Below are positions 10,684-23,152 of a stretch of DNA of 64,000 nt, piece after piece (positions within the stretch are counted from its first letter, which is position 1; each line of letters begins with the position of its first letter). Origin of the DNA: Blasia pusilla (taxonomy: Eukaryota; Marchantiophyta; Marchantiopsida; Blasiales). The stretch spans positions 28,396,001 through 28,460,000 of the forward strand of contig CM114273.1 of the NCBI GenBank assembly GCA_050084515.1. The letters are read 5' to 3'. Both the position numbers and the translations under genes were made by a program. The notes under the pieces are model-generated. The model was not told where the DNA came from, ran no database searches, and was given only the letters and a program-made list of their open reading frames with translations.

Positions 10684-13170
10684 CTACGTTTCAAAGCCTC
10701 GGCGGGCGTAACCCCCCAACATCATAACATCGGAAGCAGAAAATAAAAGAGTGCGGTACACAACAGTGGCCGCCCATAACAACGTGCACGACACATGCCC
10801 CTCGTGAGCATCAACAATAGGAGTTGTTGCACTCGCTTCTCCCATCGCCCTCTGTGCCTGCACACCAACAACATCACCAACTCTCCAAGAACTTTGATGA
10901 AGACCCATCGATGGGGTCCTCATCGCCTCAGACAACGTGAAAGACTGAGGAAGCCTAGTCTGTTTCCTAGCTTCCCCTCGCTGTGGATCCAACTCTGCGG
11001 CTGATCCAAGCGTCACAATTGTGGCTGCCTCCATCTAGGCAACCGCGCACATCCAACAAGGATCCTCCATATCTCTGGCTCCTCCATCTGATGTCGATGC
11101 CACCAATCCGGCATTGCGTAACCTCAATGCCATAGAGGCAATCTGCTCCTGTAGCTGCTGTATCTGAGCAGCCATCCCAACCTCACATCCAGCGTCTCCC
11201 TCGGCGCATCTAGGTGGTGGTACTCTACCTCCTCCACGGGGAGCTCCACCACCCTGTCGGGCAACTCCAGCTCCTCGTCCCCCAACGGGACCACCTGGTG
11301 CACGATCTCTAGGCCCATCGAGAGCGGCTACTCGCTCTAGTGCCCTCTCTGGCTCTCGTTCCGGATATAATTGAGGATGTGAAGTGAAACACTTGGCGCG
11401 TGTATGACCATACCTCTGACAATAGTCACACTGATAACCTCTTCGTGCAACACCATCTCCTCCTCCATGCTGGGCACACATCCATGATCCTGACGAGTGT
11501 AATTGCCTTGATGATGGGCTCCACCACATGACCAACAAGTAATAGTAGGCGACTACTATTGAGCCGCATATGAAGGAGCAAGTCTCTGTGATACGGCCTC
11601 CCGGTATCCTCCTTGACCTATCTCAAAGTCCACGTTGCTGCATAGGTGGTGCAGCCAATCGTAAATGCTCTCGCCTAGAACCCATGGTGGCTACGCTCTC
11701 CTCCATCATGTTGCGCTCAATGTTCTCATCAATCCTAAAAACATCTCTCAACGTAGGGGAGGTGTTCATAAGAAGCACCCCCTCCCGCATCTGTGTCCGC
11801 AGGGTCCGGTCCAGCATCGCGTACCATAACTGGATAGCTTGAGCCTCTGTCACCCCTTGAGTGACGTTGATCAACCGGCGCAAGCGAGTGTAAGCCTCAC
11901 GCAAACTCTCACCTGGGCGCCTCTAGAAGTCGTGGATGCTACACAACTTCTCCGTCCGTACCTCGTGGTAGCTCGCCCTCAACTCAGCAAAGAACTCAAC
12001 CACATAGTTGAACCTCGGACGAATGCGACTAGATGGTGCAACTGCTCCAATGCAAGTAATCCCTCCTAAAACATCACTGGTGGAAGAGGAAGTAGCCTCT
12101 CGTGACTCCTCCTTCTCATATGGGAACGACTCCGTACATGACACATAATGTGGGTCATAGTAGAGACTCCACGCCTCGATCTCACATGCATATCTCTGAG
12201 AGAACTCATGGTTATCGTCCATGGGCGCCCCCTCTAAATGCTAGAACATAATGTTCCATGTTGTAAACGGGTTAAACTCTCTAGAGTTCCTAGCCCGTTG
12301 GGAGTCGCACCAACTCCTAAACTCTACTATGAAATCGTGCAACTCAATGGTGCCTACTACACCTCAAAACCTACGCGGGCCTCTACCCCGATCGTCCATC
12401 TCGTACGCCCAGCTGGTAGGACCACTCACAATGTGTAGCAATGTGCTCACAAAATTCTCAACACCCTCCCCCTCGACTGACGATGACACATAAGGAGGTC
12501 GATGTGGTCCCTCACATGGAGATCCTCGGAACCTCGCGCCACTCCGTGTAAAACCTCTAGAGCTACTCTTGGGTTCACCACCTCGCCTCTCAAAGTCCCG
12601 AATAGATGCGGTGATGACCCTCGTGCCCCTTTCACCCAATCACTCTCAACCTCGCGAGTCATCCCTCAATCACTCATCCCAAACATGCAGCACTTGCTCT
12701 ACACTCTCCCTCCCCAAGACGTGTAACGTGCGGCAACATACGGCGTGATGCGGCAAATCGACCAGGCTATCATCTAATCGACAACCTACCCTCAACTCTG
12801 GACATCCCACACAGGTCTATGTCCCCTAAACTACATACATGAATGATGCTCTCAACATCCACACGACCCAATATCCCCAAATAAACTACCCAAATCCCAT
12901 AATCCCTCACAAGTGCAGGGTAAGGGACCAGAATGGGTAACCTGAACACATGTTGATGTCGCTTCTCAGCAACTGCAAATCTTGATCCCAACTCAGTTGT
13001 GGGGACAATTCCTCCACTCAGCAAGTCATACTCCTCCCGTATTGACGTTGCCCAAAACTCCTCGATGGACAATGCGGTTCCAGCGGAACGATGCGGCGTT
13101 GCAGGCAGCCCGGAACGGCTACGAACGGCACGGCCCTCGATGGTGGGATGCGGCAATGGGCGGCGTGTCG
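10684..13170 (-). pseudogene. Gag polyprotein relic (Gag family, copy B)
   Basis: Read leftwards. 13156-12770 holds a conserved leader frame with LGSRFAVAEKRHQHVF. 12639-12364 is an arginine/glycine-rich segment. 12222-11923 runs into SIHDF, then a TAG, then RRPGESLREAYTRLRRLI (11904-11623), a typical Gag core. 11538-11035 carries the CCHC knuckle CDYCQRYGHTRAKC and a glutamine-rich coiled segment. 11034-10684 ends near LPQSFTLSEAMRTPSM and a degenerate continuation. Frame changes separate several blocks. The domains are Gag only; protease, reverse transcriptase and integrase are absent. Copy E at 61.7-64 kb is the closest relative and shares the TAG. Confidence 0.7.
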
Positions 13171-13999
13171 TGACTATGGGCGGGCATCACGACACGGTAC
13201 TCAATCGTCATCAGGCGGCTACCTCTGAGGACATCGCAAAGGAGAAAAGAAATTTGACACCATCAATCGAAGGATCATATGCCTTCATCAATCGATGACA
13301 CAAATTGCCAAGCCGGTGCCAAGAAAATAAAAATCAACAGTCCCCAGGTTTCTCTAAAGGGCCACACGGACGTAAGTGTGACAGCGAGATGGCTGGATGA
13401 ACAAGGTAGTCCAACGGCGCAGCAACACCGCGTCCGGATGTCGTAGGGACGTGGTCAGCCCGGAAGTGCAATCGAATCGGTGTCCGAGAGTCCGTAGTCT
13501 AGAAAATCACAGACCTAGACGGCGGCGGCAGAACTGCTAGAGGCAAGCCAAAGTCGAGTGTCCGTGACTAAGGCGGAATCCGCGGCCAGAGTAGCTGTGA
13601 TTGCAGACAACCGCTAGTAGTCTTAACACGGCCGGAAATATCCAAGAGTGATGGCAATTGGCTTCGGCAGGTCTGCGGCAGCCGTCGTTTGGTCGTCGGG
13701 TGGTAGCGCGATCGAAAGCGTAGCAACAGCTCCAGGAGCAGCTCTGTCGGCAGCATCGAGGGTTGGGCACGGATTGTGAAGGCAACGGAAGGGTCGATGG
13801 CAGGACCCGGCATGGCCAAGTGGGGCAGCCGCGGCAAGGGGTCTGCTACGGCTAGCCACGACTGCGCAGCTGGCGACGCCCAGGCAGACACGTCGGCTTC
13901 ACAGCAGCTTGGAATGGTGGCTATGGCAGCCCAACAAAAATTATTGTAACTTGGCCCTCAGTTAATGAAAGTGTGCCCCGTTTCTTCCACAGTGTGCAT
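13171..13999 (-). other. 5' leader of Gag copy B, GC-rich, no gene
   Basis: The part next to the gag resembles 61.45-61.75 kb of copy E in reverse complement (for example the GCGGTTCCAGC and GGCCCTCGATGGTGG segments). The rest is GC-rich with several overlapping open frames in all directions and no recognisable product. Confidence 0.4.
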
Positions 14000-14699
14000 A
14001 ACTTCCTGATCTAGGATGGTGTCAAATCAGTTTCTTCATTTGATCTCCCAAAAACAATTGACAAGGACTGTCGTGCAGCCCATCGTCTCTTTCTCTTATG
14101 CAAAATTTGGCAACGCTTCCGCGCTGATTTTTCTTCCAACGCCAACTTCAACCTGTAAAACACAAAAACCAGAGAGCTACACTCTGCTCTCGAAAGCACC
14201 TGCATGGGTAATCTGTCCCCACACTCAAATTCTACCAAAATTTGGGCAGCGCTTCCGCGCGCCCATCTTCCTTACAAAAAATCGGCAAAGGAAAACTGAC
14301 TGACTCTTGCTCCCATGAGCACTCCCATGCGTCATGAAGCAAGCAACACGGTCCCTAACCTGCAAACACAATGAAACTCTAGCAAGATTTCACATTGTAG
14401 CTCTCATTCTTGCTCATTCTCTCTTTGTAAAGTAAGATCCAATCTCTCTCAACACCATCTCATACCATAGCTCTCAAAGGTGTGCACTCTCTGTCATGTC
14501 AAACCAAACCCACTCTTCTAATGAGAGGCTTGGGTTACACTCACAAGGCAAGGGACCATAGCTCCGCTGCCTTATGCCAAGAGGTTCAACAAATAGAGAA
14601 TGAGCTCTCAAGCTCTCTCTCTTGGAGGTATACCCCCTTCCCTCTCCCAAGCCCTCTCAACGGTAACCTATGCTCGCATATCACCTCCTTTATTTTATT
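14000..14699 (-). repeat. LTR part and leader of Gag copy B
   Basis: In reverse complement, 14400-14690 matches the LTR at 60142 and the solo LTR at 23153: the CTCATTAGGAGAGTGGG-like, GACATGAGAGAGAGTGCA-like and GGAGGTGACTTGGGAG-like segments recur. 14000-14400 matches the leader at 60700-61020, including a repeated AAATTTGGCAACGCTTCCGC motif. The expected TGTCACG LTR start is missing, so the LTR is truncated at the (GT)n tract. Confidence 0.6.
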
Positions 14700-14731
14700 T
14701 TGTGTGTGTGTGTGTGTGCGTGTGCGTGTGC
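14700..14731 (+). repeat. (GT)n microsatellite
   Basis: TGTG dinucleotide run with GC interruptions towards its end. It sits at the truncated edge of the copy B LTR. Confidence 0.9.
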
Positions 14732-15600
14732 CATAATGATCAATTTTTTGAATGTGGAGAAATAGCCATGATAGAAGAAGGAGGACAAATTTGCATATAT
14801 TGAATCCATATAATTTTGCATATATAGTGAGTAGCTAACTAAGGAGTGAATGAAGAGTTAAACAAGTTGGAAGACTTTTGATCGTCCAACTTCACTTGTA
14901 CTCATCCACAATTTCAGAAACTTTTCCAAGGCATGCATGGATGAATGAGGTTCTGGCTGATTTTTTCATGGGAAAAAACTGCTCCAAAGTGAAAATAGTA
15001 AAAAAAATCAACAAAATACTAAATTTAAATCATAACTTTATTCTAGCATCGTAGAAACGTGATTGGAAATTTTTGTTCCATTATTTTAAAAAACTACCTA
15101 TACTCCCTAGTAGACAATTTTAGATCCATCCAATGATGGCATGTCATGCTCCAAGGAGATAAAGTTTAGAAATTGAACTTATATAATGGGAAGGATCTCC
15201 CATGAGGGTTGGACATAAAAAAAGCCTCCAAAATTTTCCAAGACATGTATTGGGAGGGTTAAGACATGCATGAGTTCTTTAAATCCATTGGACCTCCCAT
15301 GGAAGAATTAAAAATGGGAATATAGATTTTCTAAGATAATTTTTTTTTAATTTCAATCCCAAAAAGCCTAAAGCAAGGTTATACAAGGTATCGTTGAGTG
15401 GTGTGGTTGAAGGATTGGCCTTGGACCCTGAGAATGGTAAGGCCATGGAAGGTCGCATGAAACCCATGATGATGTGATGCATAGGAGTGATGGTGAGCAC
15501 CATTAATGCTAGAAAGAGAGACCAAGTAGTTCATATGGGAGGAAACTAGTCTCTTGCAAGTATGGGATGATGGATAAGAATGATGGTGCCCCATCTATCC
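14732..15600. other. No gene seen
   Basis: AT-rich, with short open frames only. It may be decayed upstream sequence of the integrase relic at 15.62 kb. Confidence 0.4.
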
Positions 15601-15619
15601 CATAGAGTAAGTTTGGTGA

Positions 15620-16430
15620 GGCATGTCCTTTAGGAGTTAGGGCACTTTGGAGTAAAATGCATATGTAGCTTACTCCATGGGCAATCTTGGTGGGGAGGGT
15701 TGAAGACCAATGTACATGAGTTTGTGAGTCATTTTGTGGTATGTCATAAAGTGTGAGTATCATTCAATGCTCCTATGACACAATTTCATATGCTACCTAG
15801 GATGGGCTTGGGCTACAAGTAGAGTCTACATTTTTCAAGGTCCTTGTGGTTTATCAATCGGCATAATGGTTTGTGTAGGCCATGGTGAAACACTTCTCCA
15901 AGTAGATAAATCTTGTGGTGTTACCAAAAAATTCAAGTGAATTGAAGGGGCTATATATCAATTTTGGATCAAGCATTGAGTCATTTTAATGCACTAGTGT
16001 AAGTGCTCACTGACCAAGGAATGGAATTTTGGAGTGAGTTCCAATTCTTTGTTGACCACCATACCACATCTTTGAATCATCTTGAGACAAATGGATTGGC
16101 AAAGCAAGTGGTCCAAGCAATGACGAGAATTTTTTGCAAGTATGGTTTGCAGCATAGACACTTAGGAGACTAGTACCTATAATTACCATGGTTAGCTATG
16201 GATTATAGATTTAGTGGGCATGCATCCTTGGTCTCCTTGTCACCTAACTTTCTCTTCTATGGGCGGGTGCTAGATTTACCCATGGAAATTTTTGGCCTAG
16301 AATTTTGCAAGATGTAGTGGAGATAGTGGATCTTAGGTAGGTCAAGATTTATTCTCAACGAGCAAAGCTCTTTTGGCAAGCAATGCCTATGGATTTTGAA
16401 ATTTTAGTTATTGCTTAATCGACATCAAGA
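15620..16430 (+). pseudogene. Ty3-type integrase relic
   Basis: Fragments in order across frames: HVHEF-like finger sequence followed by VSHFVVCHKV near 15715, then VLTDQGMEFWSEFQFFVDHHTTS near 15995-16065 (containing the second catalytic Asp), ETNGLAKQVVQAMTRIF near 16080-16135, LPWLAMDYRFSGHAS near 16185 and NFLFYGRVLDLPMEIFG near 16245-16300. The residue expected to be the catalytic Glu (NGLAER in relatives) is Lys. Many stops and frameshifts make it inactive. No LTRs were found next to it. Confidence 0.7.
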
Positions 16431-18239
16431 CGCGATGAGATATGTGGTAGTTCACACAAGTTGATATTGCTAAAGGATTCTTAGGTTTCATACTAACCAT
16501 TATGTTTACCTACAATAGACAATATTTACGAGTATGGATGTGACTCCAAGTCGCACAATTTTGTAATCAAGGTCTTGCCACAAGGATCCTATTGTTGGAG
16601 TGTTGTGATGGTATGTTGTGGAAAAATTGGTCTTTCCACACCATAGTCAAATTGTATACATGGTACCATGAGCATAATTTTACACCATATCATCTAGCTA
16701 ATATGATGGACCCAAGCTTGGTAGTGGTTCTAGTTGGCATAAGGTACATGATGTATGTATCATTACGAGGTGTGGAGATAATGCTAGTCTATGATGCTTA
16801 ATCCCGAGGGTGACACATGGCATTTTTTTTCACCCTTGGATATGGTTCTTTGTGGACGATGGTTATGACCCAAATAAATATAGTGTATGCTAGATGGTCA
16901 ACATTTATTGACAATGGGATGAATTATATTACAAATGAACAACCAAAAATAGGGCAAATGAGCACCAAATCCTCTAATCTCAACACCAAAAAGGCGCATC
17001 TTACTCTCTACACAATGATTGACTAGTGGGATTGGAGGGACCCAACCACCATCTAGAGTGGAAATTGTGTGATCATTTTATTTGATGGTGTACATATGTA
17101 TGTAATGGCTTATGTGTGGTTTTAATGTTTTTTTAATATGTCATATTGATATATGTTGTGTAACGATGTATATGCCCACGATAACTATCATAATATTTGT
17201 AGTTGATCAAACGTAGGTAGGGTGTCTCGGTGCAAAGGCCATATATCTAATTAGGTGTGGAGAGGCCAAGAGTGATCGAATGGCCTTCCTTGGTAATATC
17301 TGTGCACGTGTCATCCTTTATGAGCTTTCTTGAAACTTTCTTGGAGGTTTCTTGGAAGCTCTTGGTTAGTCAATAACTTCTTGTAAAGAAGGTGACATGG
17401 GTGCACATGTTACCTTCTTTGAGTCCAAGGGAATTCGGAAGGGATCTAATCCAAGGGGAGGTTTGGAGAGGCTCATCTTTCTATAATTGAGCCTTGCAAG
17501 CATAAACTAGGATAAGTTGTTGTTGAAGGTATATATATCAAATTTGAATTCCCTCACATTGAAGGTGGGTTTGGCTAAATTGTTCTTAGAGGTATCGAAT
17601 GTAATGTGCTTCCAAGTGAAAAACAATTGATAATTTGTAAGAGTGGAGAATTGCACGTATGATATTGAAAGCAATAATAAACTATTGAGGTCAAAACCAT
17701 GAGAAAAAATTATGTTGGAATGTCATCTTTAAAGTGATATTCTATTAGATAAAATTTGAGAAGAATAATAATGGATACAAATATTGATAAGAAATGAGAT
17801 AGGAAATTTTGAAAACCATATAAGCTTGGGCATGCATAAATAGTATGTATTAAAGTAAAAGATAGAAGAAATGCCTAAAATAGTGCAAAGTATGAAAAAA
17901 ATTATATTATTCTCGATTTTCTAGGATGGAGAAGGGATGCAAAATCTAAATGCAGTATCTTCAAAGTCTCCCTAAACATTGATTTTGACAAATATCTTGC
18001 TTTGGAAAATCTAGTTTTGTTGTAATATCCAATTGAATTTGTGTAATATTACTGATCGTGTAGGGTACAGGTGCAAGGGCGTACGTATGATTTTAACATC
18101 GTGGACATATATATTTATATATATGCTGCGCCCGCAGAAAAAAAAAAGACTAACGTAAGTAGAGAAAAACTTCATGCAGGAAGAACTTAAGTTGGACATA
18201 AACGAACAGAAAAGTCAAATCTTACACAATGCTAGAATC
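16431..18239. other. Non-coding, old repeats
   Basis: No gene is supported. About 17130-17170 resembles the LTR end at 23760-23790 and 59205-59245. About 17205-17400 matches the reverse complement of about 59280-59440 (shared GTGTGGAGAGGC and GAGCTTTCTT stretches). The remainder is AT-rich. Confidence 0.4.
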
Positions 18240-18690
18240 ATAGCTAAGGTTTTGGGTTTATGAACATGAGTGTATGGGTTAGGGTCTAGGGTTTAGGGCG
18301 TATGAGTTAGGGTTTAGAACTATGGCTAATGGTTCAGGGTATACATTTCAATTGCGTAGGGTTAAGGGTTTAGTGTCTAGAGTCTATGGCTTATGATTAA
18401 TGATTTGGGGTCTAGGGTTTGGTCCAGGTTTAGTCTCAAGCATCTAGGATTTAGGATCTATGGTGTTTTGCTTAGGGTTTAGGGTTAAGGGATAAGGGTG
18501 TAGATTTTACGACTCAAGGTCTATGGTGTTTGGCTAGAATTTAGGGTAACGAGTCTAGCGTCTAGGTTTTGTCCATGGTATTTCTCTTAGGTTTTAGGGT
18601 GTATGGCTAGGGGTTTAGGATTGTATGGTTGCATAGTTTAAGTGTTAGGGTTAAAGTTCTAGGATATAGGGTTTAGGCTATATGGATTTA
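18240..18690 (+). repeat. Degenerate telomere-like tract
   Basis: Dense variants of the plant telomere unit TTTAGGG: GGGTTAGGGTCTAGGG and GGTTTAGGGTTAAGGG clusters with a few exact TTTAGGG units, all in one orientation over about 450 bases. The units are heavily diverged, which fits an old interstitial telomeric repeat or a telomere-like satellite. Confidence 0.65.
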
Positions 18691-19385
18691 GAGTCCTTTG
18701 ATATGATGTAGGGTCTTACAAATTGAATCTAGTGCTTATGGGGTTTAGCATTTATTGTTGAAATTCTCAATATATTTTAGAGAGATAATTATAGTTGTTA
18801 GGTTCAAGGGTCTAAAATTAAATAGGTTTTTGACAATCGGTGTGTATCCTGGTAGTTCTCTAGAAATATTATCTTGAAGCTCACAAAGGGGTTCACAAGG
18901 AACTTTGGTTTACGATGGGAGTGAAGATAATTTTTACTCATAGTAACTAACTTCTAATTAAGGAGTCTAAGAACCTTCAAAAAAAAACTCAAGCATCTAA
19001 ACAAGATTATGACTTAGTACCTAGTAGTACCAAATTATGTTAGCACATATTACTAGTCTTGTACACTAAAAAAATGTAGTTAATTATTGTGGATGTGTTG
19101 TAAGACCATATATATTAACTGAACTTGGAAAACAAACATACATAGACACAATGGCATATTAAGCTCGTGCAAATTTTATAGTTATTATAATAAACTAAAA
19201 ATTATACAACGATACAATATTTACAAGTGATCCTATAGAATGAAAGATTTAAAGAATAAATGTAATAGAAAATAATGTTAAATACTTAAATTTTCTTTTA
19301 AAAATATTAAATGCGTCAAGGAATGGTCTTGAAGTGAGTCTTACTACATCTCTGCCAAAGTTTGTTCTAGACTCAACAAGATTAG

Positions 19386-19517
19386 CGAGGTTGCACAGAA
19401 ACAGACATATCCAGACATGACCACGGACATGCCACTCGGGTATTTACGGCGTGCACGGACATGGCCATCCCTAGGACGGACATAAGTCCATAGACACAGA
19501 ATTTTTGTGTAACCTTG
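19386..19517. mobile_element. hAT-type non-autonomous element (132 bp)
   Basis: Terminal inverted repeats CGAGGTTGCACA and (right end, complemented) CAAGGTTACACA are flanked by a perfect 8-base target duplication AAGATTAG at 19378-19385 and 19518-19525. The 8-base duplication and CAAGG-type ends fit the hAT superfamily. It resembles the elements at 44493 and 45723, including the GACGGACATAAGTCC segment. Confidence 0.75.
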
Positions 19518-19619
19518 AAGATTAGCCACATGAATGAGGGTACCCAATAATCCACCATCTATCACATATGCTGAATTGGTGAAACAATCCATCACTAAGT
19601 CATATGGACATACGATGGT

Positions 19620-21019
19620 TTTCCACTAGTATTCTTCTAAAGGTGTTCATCGAGAATAACCACCTCGCATCCTAGGTATTACGCTTCACTCTTGAACTAC
19701 ACGCTCTTGCACTGATGGTATGGTCACTCCTTGTGAAGCCTCTCTCGCATAGCTCAAGATTTTGATGGTATCCTCCCATATTGTGTTCATTATCCTTGGC
19801 TAACTCAAACACATCCCCCAACATGCATGGATGAGGTGTCCTCATAGGTCTTCTTGAACTCAACCACAAGGTTGAACCTAAGACAAACTTGACTAGATGA
19901 TACATTCCTTGAGTGAGTCACCCCTTTGTGGGTCTCACTCGTTGTACAAGAGGTAGCCTCTCTTGTCTCCTCATCAGAATCATCTAAAACTGGCTCTATC
20001 CACAACATGTAGTAAAGATCATAGTAGAGTCTTGATCTCTATTGCAAACTTGGCTTAAAATCTTGGTAGTCATCCGTCGATGGCCCCTCTAAATGTTGGA
20101 GCATGTCATTCGATGTTTTGAACTCTCTAGAATTCCTTACTTTGTGGTAGTTGCACCAACTATGCAATGAAGTCGTGCAACTCGATGGTTTCCATGACTC
20201 TTGAAACCCACGTGGTCCCAATTGCCCATCCCTCAACCCTAAACTCTAAATGTCCTTAGCTTGAAACCACTTGATTCCCTACTTGACATAGCAGAGAACT
20301 CCTCCTTTGAAATCTCTCCTCTATGTGAAGATGATTTAGAGGGAAGGCGAGGCAATCCCTCATCGGACGACCCTCCATACCTCACGCTACATTTTGTGAA
20401 CCCTCCCGGTACTAGTATCAACACCTTGCTCCTCAGAACCTTGAAAGGATGTTGTGATGACACTCGTGCATGTCTCGCAAAATCACTCTCACTCTCATGA
20501 TCAAATAACTAATTTGTGCATATCTCAAGCTATTATTCTCACTCTCATGATTGAGTAACTAAAATGTGCATGTCACGCACAATCACTCTCACTCTCATGA
20601 TCGAGTCACTTGAAAACTAAATGTTCAATCCTCAAACCTTTACTCTCTTACTCCAAGACGTGCGTTTACGACACGCCAACTAGCGGTGTGGTACGGAAAT
20701 AATCTACACTGATCTAACTACTTGTCAATATATGAAAACTATCACTCTAGGCATTCCACATAAGTGTATGCCCCCTACTCTCCTCCATCACATCATAATA
20801 TCCCTTCAAACCAAACACTGCATCAAATGTCCAACACTTGGAATCCCTCACCAATTGAAGGGAAAATATTGAGATTGATAACCTAAAATACTATGTTGGT
20901 GTCGCTCTTGGACAACAAAAAATCAACCCATCTTAATCATAAAACAAAACTCCTCCAATCATCAATTAGTCATAATTCTCAATGTTGATGTGATTGACTC
21001 CTCCTTACATGTGTAATGG
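19620..21019 (-). pseudogene. Gag relic (Gag family, copy C), left portion
   Basis: The minus strand carries MRTPHPCMLGDVFELAKDN near 19780-19830, equivalent to MNTSPTLRDVFRIDEN in copy B. Further right, 20620-21000 aligns with 12690-13000 of copy B (CCAAGACGTG, GGCATTCCACATAAGTG and TGTTGGTGTCGCT segments). Stops and frameshifts are frequent. The copy is interrupted at 21022 by the CACTA transposon and resumes at 31199. Confidence 0.6.
20468..20620. repeat. Tandem repeat, about 52 bp, three units
   Basis: Units contain TCACTCTCACTCTCATGATC-like sequence, followed by an AGTAACT-type stretch and GTGCATGTC. The copies differ at several positions. It lies inside Gag copy C. Confidence 0.65.
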
Positions 21020-21387
21020 TGTCACTAGAAGAAATCTTGGTTTATATGACTCTAATATATCACTAGGTCGAGTCATTCTTCATGGTAAATGACTTACAAT
21101 GACTCATAACCAACAGAGTCATATAAACCAAGTCATTTTCAGGAAATGACTCAGGCTACATAAAAGGTAAATGATTGACTCATTACTTACTCAGTCATTG
21201 ATTTATGACTAGGATATCATACGTGAGGGCGTTGTCAAAGTGCCACATCGTCACATGACATGGCAAAAATATTTTTGTTTTGCCTTTTAGATTGACACGT
21301 GTACAAAATGACTAAGTCATAAATCCACTTTACAAATCATCAAATGACATGGCATAGTGATTAGGATTTTAAGACCCTATCATATAT

Positions 21388-21808
21388 TGTGAGAAAACAG
21401 AAAGTGACGAAATCACTGAAATCTTTACAAAACTTAGAGATACAAAGTTGCCTAGTCCGTCCGTGCGCTCACAGAAGAGGTTCGATGGAACTTGAACATG
21501 GAGATAACTCGACATACGAGAATGCACTACCACTGCGGCTCCCGACTATTTGACTACTCGGAAAAACTAGGGTTTTTACCTATTTTTCTTTGTTTCTATT
21601 AATAGAAAAATTTTGCATTAGGGTGCCTCGCACCCTAATGCAATATAGGGTTAGATAAACCTAGTAACGCTACTCCTAAAACCACCTACGTCATATTACT
21701 ATGACTCCTTTGACATCTAAGTCGGAACCATCAATCTAGGCTTCTCCTCATACAAGGGGGCCGATCACATTAATGGTGCTTAGAGAAGTGGATGTTGAGA
21801 ATCCAACA
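21388..21808 (-). repeat. Copia 3' LTR
   Basis: On the minus strand it runs TGTTGGATTC to TTCTCACA. It is next to the polypurine tract and the TATAT duplication. Confidence 0.9.
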
Positions 21809-21820
21809 CCCCCCCCTCAA
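21809..21820 (-). other. Copia polypurine tract
   Basis: TTGAGGGGGGGG on the minus strand ends exactly at the 3' LTR boundary, where plus-strand synthesis is primed. Confidence 0.8.
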
Positions 21821-21841
21821 TATCTACTCTCATGTGGACTA

Positions 21842-23147
21842 CTATCTTGGACCTATGCCAAGACCCTTCAGATGTCGGTGAAGCTGATCTCCGGTGAAAG
21901 CTTTCGTGAAGATGTCTGCACGGTTATCCTCTGTTGGACAATAGACTAACTTCAAAACCTCTCTCTCGATCAATTCACAAACAAAGTGATACTTGATCTC
22001 TATGTGCTTCCTATTAGCATGAAACACAGGATTATGTGCTATGGCAATGCAACTCTAATTATCATACCACATTACAGTAGCATTTTCTCGTGCTTCTCCT
22101 ATGTCCTCCAATATCCATCTCAACCATACTGCTTCACAAGAAGCATAACAAGCTGCCTTGTACTCTACCTCGGTAGAAGAAAGAGCCAGTGTAGGTTGCT
22201 TCTTGATGACCCATGACACCACACCTGATCCTACCAAGAAGCAATAACCCGAAACTGATCTTCAAGAATCTAAGTCTCTTGCCCAATCCGAGTCACAAAA
22301 AGCTACGATTTTCGTCCCTGCTTCATAGGTGATGCCGTACTCCATAGTGCCTTTGATGTACTTCAACACACGCATCCGTGCCTTCCAATGGTTCTCACGA
22401 GGCTTAGTTGAGAACCTACTCAACACTCCCACAGCGAAGCTAATGTCTGGTCTAGTGTTACACAAAAATATCAAACTGCCTACGAGCTTTCTGTACAACT
22501 TTTCATCTACCAACGGTGAAACATCCTCCATCGAGAGTTTCAACTCTACCTCCATTGGCGAGACCACTGCCTTACATTCGGTCATCCCGAATGCCTTCAA
22601 GATTTCTCTAGCATACTTCTGCTGAGAGAGAAAAATAAAATCTGAGTGTTGCCAAATTTCCAGCCTATAAAGTAGTGCAGAAGACCTAAATCTGACATCT
22701 CAAACTCAGATTTCAACACTCCCTTCATTTCCTCTATTTTCTTACTGTGGTCTCTTGTGATGATAAGATCATCCACATACAAGACTATCAACATATACAT
22801 CCTATCTTTGCAAAACACATACAAATTTCCTTCTGACGGACTCTTGATGAGACCCTCCTCTCGAAAGAATGTATCTATTCGTTGATACCATACCCTTGGG
22901 GCTTGCTTCAACCCATACAATGCTCGATGAAGTAAACAAACTTTCTCTTCTGATCCGGGTGTCTCAAAACCTCGTGGTTGAGAAACATATACCTCCTCCT
23001 TGAGACTCCCATTCAAAAAGGCAGACTTCACGTCGTATTGGTATACATGCCAACGTCTTGTTCCTGCAACCGCTAGAACAATTCAAATGGTTGTCATCCT
23101 TGCAGTAGGAGCAAAAGTCTCATAGTAGTCAAAATCTTTGATTTGTG
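21842..23147 (-). pseudogene. Copia reverse transcriptase (main part) and RNase H
   Basis: Starts in the minus frame after the solo LTR with KDFDYYETFAP, then a TGA within TTI-stop-IVLA (CGA to TGA). QYDVKSAFLNG is near 23030, ALYGLKQAPRVW near 22905 and the catalytic VLYVDDLI near 22775. KLVGSLIFLCNTRPDISFAV follows near 22450-22490. RNase H motifs are FCDSDWA near 22280, SSTEVEYKA near 22160 and KHIEIKYHF near 21985. ADIFTKAF precedes the terminal stop at 21842. There are frame breaks near 22600 and 22250. The core motifs are well preserved. Confidence 0.85.
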
Positions 23148-23152
23148 AGCAT

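Noticed and set aside
18240-18690. True chromosome end
   Set aside because: The repeat units are heavily diverged and unique sequence continues on both sides.
20468-20620. Possible CRISPR-like spaced repeats
   Set aside because: Three imperfect tandem units of about 52 bp inside a plant retroelement relic; no spacers of uniform size.
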